Assembly (NCBI GenBank): GCA_964352625.1
Contig: CAYGSD010000001.1
Coordinates: forward strand, 434,001 to 498,000
Direction: 5' to 3'
From: JAAEPI01 sp964352625
GTDB lineage: Bacteria > Bacteroidota > Bacteroidia > Cytophagales > Cyclobacteriaceae
Length of the DNA stretch: 64,000 bases
Shown: positions 1 through 8,305 of the stretch, one piece after another
How positions within the stretch are numbered: position 1 is the stretch's first letter
Layout: every line of letters starts with the position of its first letter
Made by a program: the position numbers and the translations under genes
Notes under the pieces: model-generated
The model's database searches: none
Told to the model about the DNA's origin: nothing
What the model saw: only the letters and a program-made list of their open reading frames with translations

Positions 1-1902
1 TTTTATGTAATTGCCTGTGCGGAGGCCTTCACTCCGGTTTTCGATTGGCTCAATCAAGAATATGCACTCGGCATTTCGGACAAAAGGTTTGTAAGTATTC
101 CACTCACATTAGCCATTTGCCTGCTGATGCTCACAAAAGGCGCCAATATCGGAATGAAGGCTCTTTATGGCGTTGTGGCCATTTTGTTTGTGTCGCTCAT
201 CATGTTTTTTGCTGGCACTACCGACCACCAATCAACGAATAGCATTGATTTCTTATCAGCGATTCCTGAAGGAGATAGTTTCTTTTATGTCTTCGCCATC
301 ATATTTCCTGCTTTCACTGGAATGGCCGCAGGGGTAGGCCTGTCTGGCGATCTAAAGGAACCGAAAAAATCAATTCCCACGGGAACACTCTGGGCAACAG
401 TAGCGGGGATGCTGATCTACATAGCGGCGGCCTTTAAACTGAATCTCTCGGCAAGCCCTGAAGACTTAGCGACTGATCAGTTGATTATGTCACGAATCGC
501 AATTTGGGGGCCAATAATACCCATCGGGCTGGTTTGTGCAACCCTTTCTTCAGCGCTGGGATCTATCATGGTAGCCCCTCGAACCCTTCAAGCGTTGGCT
601 GGTGATAAGGTGTTTGGAATTCCTTTTCTGAATAATTGGATTGGGAAAGAGGCGGAAAAAAGTCATGAGCCAGTTAATGGCGTTTTGGTTACAAGTGTCA
701 TCGCCTTGGTTTTTGTGGCCATTGGAAACGTCAACTTTGTAGCCGAAATCATTTCCATGTTCTTCATGGTGACCTACGGGGCTATTTGTCTTATTTCATT
801 TCTTCACCACTTTGCTGCCGACCCATCCTATCGCCCATCCTTTCGGTCAAAATGGTACTTTTCACTCATTGGAGCCGTAATGTGTTTTTACCTAATGTTC
901 TCAATGAATCCAGGATATGCGGCAGGTTCGTTGGCTCTGATGGTGGTTATTTATTTCATCATCAACCGAGTGAATGAAGACAATAAAGGACTCGCTAAAA
1001 TCTTCCAAGGAGTAATATTTCAGCTTTCTCGTAAGCTCCAAATTTTCATCCAAAAAGCCGAAACCCAAGAACAAGATTGGCGACCATCTGTTATCTGCAT
1101 AAGTAAAAATGCTTTTGAGCGAACCTCCGATTTTGACCTGATCAGATGGATGTGTCATCGCTATGGATTCGGGACATACATTCATTTTCTGAATGGCTAC
1201 CTCTCGCGGGACACCCATCATCAAGCCGAGGAGGATTTGCTCAAACTCATCAAAATCGCAAGTGATGTGCATAGCAACGTGTACCTGGACACGATGATTT
1301 CTCCATCCTATACCACGGCCATTGCACAGTCGCTGCAGCTACCAAGCATTTCCGGCAAGGAGGGAAATCTGTTCTTGTTTGAATTTTCTAGACAACATCC
1401 CGAGGAGTTAGGAGACATCATCGACAACATTCCTTTGGTGAGAGCGGCCAATTATGACCTTTGCATTTTGAGTACATCGGAGAAGGGTTTTGGCTTCAAA
1501 AGAGAGATACACATTTGGATCACACAGAGTGATTTTGAAAATGCAAACCTTATGATTTTGATGGCCTACATCATGATGGGACATCCCGATTGGCACAAGG
1601 CTAAAATCAAAATTTACACCATTCTGCCGGAGGGTGAATCAGCCGAGCAGCGAGCTAAACTCGTGGAACTCGCCCAGGAAGGAAGGCTGCCTATTTCTGC
1701 GAATAACATTCGAATAGTTACGAAAAAAGAAGGTGTGCATAGAAAGGAAATGATAAAAGAAACTTCTAAGGCTGCCGACCTGATAATAATTGGCTTCCGC
1801 ACGGAGGTCATAAAGCAAAAAGGACCTGAGACATTCCTCGGTTTCGAAGGATTATCCAATGTGCTTTTTGTCAATGCTCAAGAAGAAAAAGAGATCAAGT
1901 AG
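1..1902 (+). CDS. APC/SLC12-type amino acid or cation-chloride permease, 5'-truncated by the window edge
   Basis: The frame is open from base 1, so the true start lies upstream; 633 residues are visible. The first ~290 residues carry several hydrophobic helices of an APC-superfamily transporter, including a glycine-rich stretch (FPAFTGMAAGVGLSGDLKEP) that fits the SLC12/amino-acid-permease core. The last ~300 residues are soluble and end in a segment (AADLIIIGFRTEV) like the cytoplasmic C-terminal domain of SLC12 Na-K-Cl/K-Cl cotransporters. Family membership is inferred from these patterns; substrate cannot be told. It is followed 56 bases later by tpx, with no obvious terminator between them. 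Confidence 0.8.
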   Translation, partial: FYVIACAEAFTPVFDWLNQEYALGISDKRFVSIPLTLAICLLMLTKGANIGMKALYGVVAILFVSLIMFFAGTTDHQSTNSIDFLSAIPEGDSFFYVFAIIFPAFTGMAAGVGLSGDLKEPKKSIPTGTLWATVAGMLIYIAAAFKLNLSASPEDLATDQLIMSRIAIWGPIIPIGLVCATLSSALGSIMVAPRTLQALAGDKVFGIPFLNNWIGKEAEKSHEPVNGVLVTSVIALVFVAIGNVNFVAEIISMFFMVTYGAICLISFLHHFAADPSYRPSFRSKWYFSLIGAVMCFYLMFSMNPGYAAGSLALMVVIYFIINRVNEDNKGLAKIFQGVIFQLSRKLQIFIQKAETQEQDWRPSVICISKNAFERTSDFDLIRWMCHRYGFGTYIHFLNGYLSRDTHHQAEEDLLKLIKIASDVHSNVYLDTMISPSYTTAIAQSLQLPSISGKEGNLFLFEFSRQHPEELGDIIDNIPLVRAANYDLCILSTSEKGFGFKREIHIWITQSDFENANLMILMAYIMMGHPDWHKAKIKIYTILPEGESAEQRAKLVELAQEGRLPISANNIRIVTKKEGVHRKEMIKETSKAADLIIIGFRTEVIKQKGPETFLGFEGLSNVLFVNAQEEKEIK

Positions 1903-1958
1903 GGAACGAATTAAGCGGAGCTCAACTTATATTACTTCACCAAAAACACTAAATAGAC

Positions 1959-2459
1959 ATGGCAAAAATTACCCTTGGCGGAGCACCCGCATCTACAGTT
2001 GGAGATTTACCTAAAGTAGGATCAGACGCTCCAGATTTCTTATTGACTACTCCTGATATGAAAACCATCAGCCTTGATGATGTGAAAGGCAAGAAAGTGG
2101 TTTTGAATATTTTCCCAAGTGTTGACACTGGCGTTTGCGCCTCTTCAGTAAGAGAGTTCAACCAACATGCGTCTAAACTTGAAAACACATCTGTGATTTG
2201 TGTTTCAATGGATTTACCATTTGCTCAAGCTAGATTTTGTGGAGCCGAGGGAATAGAAAATGTGACAATGGGCAGTGGTTTCAAGGACGGTGGGAATTTC
2301 GGAAAAGCGTATGGCGTGGAGATCACTGAAAGTGCGTTCACTGGTCTTTATGCTCGTGCCATTGTGGTGCTCGATGAATCAGGAAAAGTGACCTATACAG
2401 AATTGGTTCCGGAAGTTGGACAAGCACCAAACTATGAAGCTGCCTTAGCCGCGGTTTAG
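1959..2459 (+). CDS. tpx: Thiol peroxidase (atypical 2-Cys peroxiredoxin)
   Basis: 166 residues, matching the usual Tpx length. It reduces hydrogen and alkyl peroxides with electrons from thioredoxin. The peroxidatic Cys60 lies in FPSVDTGVCASSVREF, the Tpx signature, and the resolving Cys94 is in MDLPFAQARFCGAEG, the spacing expected for the atypical 2-Cys Tpx class. There is no signal peptide; because related Tpx proteins can be cytosolic or periplasmic, location is inferred as cytosolic. The stop codon overlaps by four bases the end of the convergent SGNH hydrolase gene, so the two mRNAs are antisense at their 3' ends. Confidence 0.95.
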   Translation: MAKITLGGAPASTVGDLPKVGSDAPDFLLTTPDMKTISLDDVKGKKVVLNIFPSVDTGVCASSVREFNQHASKLENTSVICVSMDLPFAQARFCGAEGIENVTMGSGFKDGGNFGKAYGVEITESAFTGLYARAIVVLDESGKVTYTELVPEVGQAPNYEAALAAV

Positions 2460-3145
2460 TCAGCTATCTTTTTAGCATCCAAAACCATCCTGATTTCAGA
2501 ATCTGAGAAATGTTTTCTGAAGGTCTTCTTTAAAACATCTTCGTGCAAATCACCAATCAAAGACTGATAAAGGAGCAATGCGGCTAGTGTAGTGCCTTTT
2601 GTTGACGGATGAAAACCATCCCATCCGTAGAGTCCAGCCTTGTTGTAGTCTTCATGAATTTGTCGCCAAACTTCACCAACACTGACGAGTGTGGCTTCAT
2701 TTTCAAAGGCAGCATCTCTGTGATTCAGGATCACTCCATCAAACGTGTGATAGTAGGCTAAAGATGGCCAGACCATAAAATAGACGGGTTTGGCGTTGTG
2801 TTTTTTAGAAAGAGCAGAGATTTTTCCGCCGAATTCCAGAAGGCTCTCACGACCATAATCTTGAGAGGATGGCCCCTGCTGAAAGATGACAAAATCGTAA
2901 GAGCTAGTCTCCATCATTTTCTGAAAGTCACCATCCTGCCAGTGATCTTCAAGTCCATAATTTGGATAGCAGAGGCAGTCTGTTTCTATGGTTTGATTGT
3001 GCGCATGACCAATGTCTTCTAACAAACCGGGTAGGTCATTGGAATAAGTTAGGCTGTTACCTAAAAAAAGAATTGAAACATTTTGAGCATTCGCTAAATT
3101 CAGGCTCGAAACAAAAAAACAGAGAAGTAATAACCGGATGTGCAT
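2456..3145 (-). CDS. Secreted SGNH/GDSL-type hydrolase
   Basis: 229 residues with an N-terminal signal peptide ending near NANA-Q. The block SILFLGNSLTYSNDLP places the nucleophile Ser31 in a GNSLT variant of the GDSL motif. Near the C-terminus DGFHPS gives the Asp176/His179 pair (D-x-x-H) of the SGNH triad. These features support an esterase or deacetylase acting in the periplasm or outside the cell. The substrate is unknown; the GNSxT form is shared with proteins annotated as SGNH hydrolases in Bacteroidota. It converges on tpx with a 4-base overlap. Confidence 0.8.
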   Translation of the reverse strand: MHIRLLLLCFFVSSLNLANAQNVSILFLGNSLTYSNDLPGLLEDIGHAHNQTIETDCLCYPNYGLEDHWQDGDFQKMMETSSYDFVIFQQGPSSQDYGRESLLEFGGKISALSKKHNAKPVYFMVWPSLAYYHTFDGVILNHRDAAFENEATLVSVGEVWRQIHEDYNKAGLYGWDGFHPSTKGTTLAALLLYQSLIGDLHEDVLKKTFRKHFSDSEIRMVLDAKKIAD

Positions 3146-3192
3146 CTGGTTAGAAACAGATCAATGAGTGCTCCCCCTAGTTAAGAAACCGA

Positions 3193-4179
3193 ATGAATTT
3201 CATTAAATCCTTCCTTGTCAAAGTCATACAAGCCCGTGCCACATGGCTTCAGCGCAGACTCACTGCTCGACAGCTCGTAAGAGAAGTGAGGGATGCAAAG
3301 GTGGAATTCAGGCATTTTCTCAAGGAGTCTTTTTCTGTTATTCTGGGCATTCTCTCTGCTAGTTTTGGATTGGAGGCCTTTCTGATCCCCAACTCATTTA
3401 TCGACGGTGGAGCCATGGGACTCTCATTGATTTCCAAAGAAGTCACCGACATCCCACTGCCCTATCTGATCATTGGAATCAACCTGCCTTTCTTGCTTCT
3501 TGCGTTTTCCACGGTCGGACGATCCTTCGCATTGCGAAGTATAGTGGCCATCATTTTGCTGGCCTTAGCGGTGAACTTCATTCACTTTCCGGTAGTCACC
3601 AATGACAAACTGCTTATTGCTGTTTTCGGCGGATTCTTCCTTGGGCTTGGAATTGGTCTTTCCATTCGTGGTGGGGCCGTGATTGATGGCACAGAGGTGC
3701 TTGCCCTTTTCATTAGCAAAAAATCTTTCCTTACTGTTGGTGACGCCATTATGCTCATCAATGTGGTCATTTTTGGGATTGGGGCGTATGTTTTTACCGT
3801 CGAGGTTGCACTCTACGCCATGCTCACCTACCTCGCCGCTTCCAAGACCGTCGACTTTGTCATAGACGGTATTGAGGAATACATCGGTGTGACCATAATT
3901 TCAGACTATGCCGATGAGGTACGCGTAGCGGTGATTGAAAAAATGGGGAGAGGTTGTACCATTTACAAGGGCGAGAAGGGCTTTGCGAAAAAAGGCGAAA
4001 CACTGAAGGAAACCAATATCGTCTACACACTTATCACTCGACTGGAATTGGCGAAACTGAAAACAGAAATTGACAAGATCGACGGGGATGCCTTCATGGT
4101 GATGCACACCATAAAAGAAGCCAAGGGAGGGATGATAAAGAAGCGACCACTAGCCAAAGCGCACGGTGGGAAGAAATAG
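3193..4179 (+). CDS. YitT family membrane protein (DUF161/DUF2179)
   Basis: 328 residues, longer than the common ~285 because of a basic, soluble N-terminus of about 45 residues. Five or six hydrophobic helices follow, with the glycine-rich YitT pattern (FGLEAFLIPNSFIDGGAMG, then GLGIGLSIRGGAVIDGTEVL). The C-terminal ~80 residues (VTIISDYADEVRVAVIEKMG onwards) match a DUF2179 cytoplasmic domain. The family is widespread and its function is not established. The gene is followed by a palindromic repeat and then by tRNA-Ala on the other strand. Confidence 0.85.
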   Translation: MNFIKSFLVKVIQARATWLQRRLTARQLVREVRDAKVEFRHFLKESFSVILGILSASFGLEAFLIPNSFIDGGAMGLSLISKEVTDIPLPYLIIGINLPFLLLAFSTVGRSFALRSIVAIILLALAVNFIHFPVVTNDKLLIAVFGGFFLGLGIGLSIRGGAVIDGTEVLALFISKKSFLTVGDAIMLINVVIFGIGAYVFTVEVALYAMLTYLAASKTVDFVIDGIEEYIGVTIISDYADEVRVAVIEKMGRGCTIYKGEKGFAKKGETLKETNIVYTLITRLELAKLKTEIDKIDGDAFMVMHTIKEAKGGMIKKRPLAKAHGGKK

Positions 4180-4198
4180 GATTTCCTTCAATTCGTCT

Positions 4199-4238
4199 CC
4201 TCACCACTCCCCCTTTGGAGGGGGTCAGGGGGAGGTGA
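4199..4238. repeat. Intergenic palindromic (REP-like) element
   Basis: A G/C-rich inverted repeat: CCCCCT-TTGG-AGGGGG inside an outer TCACC...GGTGA pair. It lies between a YitT gene and the tRNA terminator. Sequences of this look recur between genes in many Bacteroidota genomes (from memory). It may also work as a transcript end for the YitT gene, but no T-tract follows. Confidence 0.55.
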
Positions 4239-4240
4239 AA

Positions 4241-4267
4241 CAAAAAACCCGACCATTAAGGCCGGGT
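4241..4267 (-). terminator. Rho-independent terminator of tRNA-Ala
   Basis: Read on the minus strand just after the tRNA 3' end: stem ACCCGGCC / GGTCGGGT (8 pairs, one G-U), loop TTAAT, then a run of T. Position and strand fit termination of the tRNA transcript. Confidence 0.8.
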
Positions 4268-4268
4268 C

Positions 4269-4345
4269 TGGTGGAGAATATCGGATTCGAACCGATGACC
4301 TCTACACTGCCAGTGTAGCGCTCTAGCCAACTGAGCTAATCCCCC
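4269..4345 (-). tRNA. tRNA-Ala (anticodon GGC)
   Basis: Folds by eye into a full cloverleaf on the minus strand. The acceptor stem GGGGGAT/ATTCTCC includes a G3-U70 wobble, the main alanine identity element. The D arm is GCTC...GAGC, the anticodon stem CTACA/TGTAG, loop CTGGCAG giving anticodon GGC, and the T arm ATCGG-TTCGAAT-CCGAT. The discriminator base is A and CCA is encoded (bases 4269-4271). It stands alone and is followed by its own terminator. Confidence 0.96.
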
Positions 4346-4378
4346 AAATTGGTCGGCAAATATATGACTGCCGATGAA

Positions 4379-5149
4379 TTATTTAGTCAAAATCCCAAAT
4401 AGATCAAGATTGTCCTCGTGCTGCGCTCTGAGGAAGTAATCTTCCTGCCCTATGGCCAACACCAATTCATCATTCCCTTCTTTCAATCCATCTCGATTTC
4501 TCCTATTCAGAATCTCATATGGTTTTCTAAGCACCCAGGCCGGCAACCGATGCTGCAGATCCAGCACGTCCCATTTCATAATATTCCGAACAGACTGACG
4601 GTTTTTTTCATGGTATTCCATCACTCGTTCACTTCCGGCAATCCCTCGCATGTCCACTTTGGTAAAATACTTTTCGCTCAGCTCAGTAAGCGACTGGGCC
4701 GTGTATTCTCGAATGTGCCAAGGATTTCGAGACAAAGTCATCACGTTATTGGGGGTGGTCAAGATGGCCTTCCCCCCTGGTCTAAGTAATCTGGCTATCT
4801 CTTTCAGAAACAGATGATCGTCTTTGATGTGCTCTATCACCTGAAAATTCACGATGGTGTCAAAGCTTTCATCTGGTAAATCTACGGGCGGAAATACCGC
4901 TTGTTTGAACGTGAGGTGAGGGAACTCGTCCGACAGTTTGTTTATTACTTCAGGAATTTTATCCAAAGCCAGATACGATTTGGCTCTTTCAGCAATGATC
5001 TCGACACCACGCCCTTCGCCACACCCAAGTTCCAACACATCTCCCTCGATGAATGGAGCAGCCGCGTGATAGGCCTTGAGCAAGCGCTGATGCAGCGGGT
5101 TGTCAGAAGGTATTTGGTCTGAAGTGATCTCTGTCGTGTAAACGCTCAT
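4379..5149 (-). CDS. Class I SAM-dependent methyltransferase
   Basis: 256 residues. The Rossmann motif I (VLELGCGEGRG, about residues 38-48) binds S-adenosylmethionine. Motif II/IV follows (FDTIVNFQVIEHIKDDH), and post-II is LLRPGGKAILTTPNN, as in the Methyltransf_11/23 families that modify small molecules, lipids or glycans. No membrane segment is visible, so it should be cytosolic. The target cannot be told from the sequence. It stands alone between tRNA-Ala and the divergent GWxTD gene. Confidence 0.85.
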   Translation of the reverse strand: MSVYTTEITSDQIPSDNPLHQRLLKAYHAAAPFIEGDVLELGCGEGRGVEIIAERAKSYLALDKIPEVINKLSDEFPHLTFKQAVFPPVDLPDESFDTIVNFQVIEHIKDDHLFLKEIARLLRPGGKAILTTPNNVMTLSRNPWHIREYTAQSLTELSEKYFTKVDMRGIAGSERVMEYHEKNRQSVRNIMKWDVLDLQHRLPAWVLRKPYEILNRRNRDGLKEGNDELVLAIGQEDYFLRAQHEDNLDLFGILTK

Positions 5150-5207
5150 GGAAAAAGTTTCGGCAAAAAAAATAAATAATCGGACATTGATGTTACTTTG
5201 AAAAAAT

Positions 5208-6350
5208 ATGGAAGGACGAAAGAATCTTCATTCAATTATATTTTCTTTTTTGATCATGCTTTTGGTAGGTCCAGCTTTTGGGCTGAATCTCGCAAGACTA
5301 GACATGAGCCATCAATACGATCCCGATGCGCCCGTGAAGCTACAATATCGAGTGACGCAAGATGGACGCACGGTGACAGTTTATTTGTTGATCACCACGG
5401 ACAGTTCTACTGTGTGGACAAAAGAATACTTAATCCAGCGAGGCTATGAATCTGAAGATCATCGCGTGTTTTTTCCAAAAATCAACGAAGTAGAAAGCAC
5501 AGCGTCTTTGTGGAGAGGGAGCATCAGTTTTCAGCCATTGGATAATGAAGAACTTCTTGTCATCAACTTCGCCTCGGATTTCAACTTCTACTTCGATGTA
5601 CCTCTCACCAATGGTCGGGGCACCTTCCCTTCTTTCTATCCCATGGGAAAAGGGCAACCTCTGTTGACTACCTATTTGACTACCAATGACCTTACCTGGA
5701 GTTCGGAAGCTGCTATGGAAGTAACCAGCTACTCGGACAGGTTTGGCCCAGCAGAAGCTCCCATGGAGGAAATGAAACAATTGGCCCCTAGGTTTTTTGA
5801 GGACTCAACCTACCTCGTGAATGAATCCTTCGAGCTAGTTGATTACAAATTTTATTATTTCAAAAATGACACGTTGATTGATGATGGCTTGGCCTTGATG
5901 AAGGCTCCCCCCTATTATCCTGCGTATCGTCTAATTGGTGAGTTAATTCCTCCAATGAAGTACATCACTACCGAGGCAGAGTATAGAACCCTAACCACCT
6001 CCAACCGACCAAAACGAACCTTCGATGAATTTTGGATCAATACGTATGGGACCAAATTCAGAGCTCGAAATTCGATACGCAAGTATTTCAAAAGCGTGGA
6101 GTTTGCCAACCAATATTTCACCACCTATAAGCAAGGCTGGAAAACAGACAGAGGGATCATTTTCATAACTTACGGCACTCCTTATGAAATGTACCGGACT
6201 GACAATGGCGAAACGTGGGTGTACGACAATATCGAATTCGAATTCATAAAGGTATCGACCCTTTTTGGAGACACGTACGTGCTCAGAAAAGATAGGAATT
6301 ACGAAAAAGATTGGTACAAGCAAGTAGGCCGATTACGAAAAGGCGAATAA
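5208..6350 (+). CDS. GWxTD domain-containing protein
   Basis: 380 residues with an N-terminal signal peptide (about residues 7-25). The GWxTD signature lies near residue 310 (QGWKTDRGIIFITYGTPYEM), followed by the aromatic ETWVYDN block typical of the domain. The function of GWxTD proteins is not established; they are common in Bacteroidota and exported. Just upstream, TTACTTTG (5193-5200) resembles the -7 box of Bacteroidota promoters and sits only 7 bases before the ATG. The stop codon overlaps the rlmB start (TAATG), so the two are probably cotranslated. Confidence 0.85.
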   Translation: MEGRKNLHSIIFSFLIMLLVGPAFGLNLARLDMSHQYDPDAPVKLQYRVTQDGRTVTVYLLITTDSSTVWTKEYLIQRGYESEDHRVFFPKINEVESTASLWRGSISFQPLDNEELLVINFASDFNFYFDVPLTNGRGTFPSFYPMGKGQPLLTTYLTTNDLTWSSEAAMEVTSYSDRFGPAEAPMEEMKQLAPRFFEDSTYLVNESFELVDYKFYYFKNDTLIDDGLALMKAPPYYPAYRLIGELIPPMKYITTEAEYRTLTTSNRPKRTFDEFWINTYGTKFRARNSIRKYFKSVEFANQYFTTYKQGWKTDRGIIFITYGTPYEMYRTDNGETWVYDNIEFEFIKVSTLFGDTYVLRKDRNYEKDWYKQVGRLRKGE

Positions 6351-7093
6351 TGACAAAACAACCCGAACATCTAATCTACGGGATTAGAGCAGTCCTTGAA
6401 ACCATCGCCTCAGGCAAGCATCTGGAAAAAGTCTATGTTCAGAAAGGACTAAAAGGTGATCTGATAACCGAACTGCGAGAGGCTCTAAGCAAGCACGAGG
6501 TTCCAAGCTCTGTGGTCCCTGCCGAGAAACTGAACCGACTTACCAGAAAGAATCACCAGGGAGTCGCAGCATTCGTCTCTCCTATTCAATACTCTCCTTT
6601 AGATGAAATCATAGCACAAGAATTTGAAAAGGGAAATCAGCCGTTGTTGGTGCTACTAGACGGCATCACGGATGTCAGAAATTTCGGGTCCATTGCCCGT
6701 ACAGCCGAGTGCATGGGAGCAAGTGGAATCATCATTCCCTCAAAAGGTGCCGCTCAGGTGACGGCCGATGCAGTGAAGACTTCAGCTGGTGCATTGAACT
6801 TTATCCCTGTTTGCAGAGAGCCAAACATTGGTCTTTCGGTGAGTTACATGAAGCAAGCCGGGATCAAAGTGGTGGCTTGTACCGAGAAGACAGAGAATGC
6901 GATTGGTCAGTTAGATCTGACCGGGCCTCTGTGCATTGTGATGGGGGCTGAGGATGTTGGGGTTTCTCCCGAGATTCTTGCCACAGCCGACGAACGAGGC
7001 AAAATTCCCATTACCGGGAAAATTGAGTCGCTAAATGTGGGATCGGCGTGCTCTATGGCTCTGTACGAAGTAAGTCGCCAAAGAACCTCATAA
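6350..7093 (+). CDS. rlmB: 23S rRNA (guanosine-2'-O-)-methyltransferase RlmB (TrmH/SpoU family)
   Basis: 247 residues from the ATG that overlaps the GWxTD stop; an in-frame upstream start would extend it by only 13 poorly conserved residues. The N-terminal substrate-binding domain (HLIYGIRAVLETI) is followed by the SPOUT knot: motif 1 DGITDVRNFGSIARTAE (~residue 103), motif 2 IVMGAEDVGVSPE (~195), motif 3 SLNVGSACSMALYEV (~226). RlmB methylates the ribose of G2251 (E. coli numbering) in the peptidyl-transferase region of 23S rRNA; the paralog that acts on tRNA or other rRNA sites cannot be excluded by eye. Its end overlaps the convergent manC-like gene by six bases. Confidence 0.9.
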   Translation: MTKQPEHLIYGIRAVLETIASGKHLEKVYVQKGLKGDLITELREALSKHEVPSSVVPAEKLNRLTRKNHQGVAAFVSPIQYSPLDEIIAQEFEKGNQPLLVLLDGITDVRNFGSIARTAECMGASGIIIPSKGAAQVTADAVKTSAGALNFIPVCREPNIGLSVSYMKQAGIKVVACTEKTENAIGQLDLTGPLCIVMGAEDVGVSPEILATADERGKIPITGKIESLNVGSACSMALYEVSRQRTS

Positions 7094-8158
7094 GATTCTA
7101 TCGCCGTGGACCTTCTTGGCCTCACGCATCAGGTCTTTCAGTTCATCCGATTCATTTTTAGGGCAGATCAATAAAACATCTCCTGCATCAACGATCAGAA
7201 AGTTTTCCAGACCTTCTATTACGGCCACCTTGTCCTTGGGAATACTCACCAGATTATTTGAGCTCTGCAGCAATTGCACCCCTTCAGAAAGGACATTTCC
7301 GTTATCATCCTTTTCATTTAGATCGTACACCGTGCCCCAACTCCCCAAATCCGACCAGCCAAAATCTCCTTGCACCACATGTACATTTTCCGCCTTTTCC
7401 ATGATGGCATAGTCAATGGAAATGTTGCGACATTGGGCATAGGCCGCCTGCACGAATTTTTTCTCCTTCCACGTGTAGAAATATTTATTTCCTTCTTCAA
7501 AAATCTCCGCAGTACTCGGGTCGTACTTCTCGAATGCTTCAATAATTGCTTTCACCGACCACACAAAAATTCCAGCATTCCATACAAAATCCCCGCTCTC
7601 AAGAAACTTCTTCGCTAGATCAAGTTCCGGCTTTTCTGTGAATGTCTTCACCTTCTTCACAGCTCCATTCCCCTCCAAATATTGAATATAGCCATAACCC
7701 GTTTCCGGCCTGTTGGGCTTAATTCCAATCGTGACCAACTTCCCCTCCTCGGCTGTTTTTACTGCTAACTCTATAGACTTTAAGAATTTCTCTTCTTTGA
7801 AAATGGCATGATCTGCCGGACTTACCACCATGATAGCATCCGGATATTTCTTAGCCAATTTGTAGGCTGCAAAGGCGATACATGGAGCGGTGTTCTTTTT
7901 GCTGGGCTCCAGAAAAAATTGATGTTTAGAATATTTCGGAAATTGATTCTTCAATATGGATTCATATTGAAGATTAGACGCAATGATCAAATTGCCGGCA
8001 TCTGCAACTCCATCAAAACGATCGGTGGTCATTTGGAGTAGCGATCGCCCCGTCCCTAGTACATCTAGGAATTGTTTCGGTTTATTCTGACGGCTCAACG
8101 GCCACAAACGAGTACCTGTGCCACCAGCCATCACAACAACGTGTAAATTCTTATTCAT
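7088..8158 (-). CDS. manC: Mannose-1-phosphate guanylyltransferase
   Basis: 356 residues from the ATG at 8158, which places the nucleotide-binding motif VVMAGGTGTRLWPLSR at the N-terminus; an earlier in-frame start adds 10 residues. Further blocks fit the family: NKPKQFL, SPADHAIF, FTEKPELDLA and FVWNAGIFVW. It forms GDP-mannose from mannose-1-phosphate and GTP for surface polysaccharides. The C-terminal isomerase domain of bifunctional ManC/AlgA enzymes is missing, so this is the single-function form common in Bacteroidota. It is convergent with rlmB. Confidence 0.92.
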   Translation of the reverse strand: MNKNLHVVVMAGGTGTRLWPLSRQNKPKQFLDVLGTGRSLLQMTTDRFDGVADAGNLIIASNLQYESILKNQFPKYSKHQFFLEPSKKNTAPCIAFAAYKLAKKYPDAIMVVSPADHAIFKEEKFLKSIELAVKTAEEGKLVTIGIKPNRPETGYGYIQYLEGNGAVKKVKTFTEKPELDLAKKFLESGDFVWNAGIFVWSVKAIIEAFEKYDPSTAEIFEEGNKYFYTWKEKKFVQAAYAQCRNISIDYAIMEKAENVHVVQGDFGWSDLGSWGTVYDLNEKDDNGNVLSEGVQLLQSSNNLVSIPKDKVAVIEGLENFLIVDAGDVLLICPKNESDELKDLMREAKKVHGDRIL

Positions 8159-8305
8159 CAAAGGAGATTTTCGAGTTCCGGTCCGCACAAATATAGAGAA
8201 AGGAAATGCCGCTTGTTTTTAGATTAATTAAGAAATACATGACGTCTTATCCCCAAATATTGATTATTTTTCTCTTAGCATTCAACTAACTATAGAGCGA
8301 AGAAG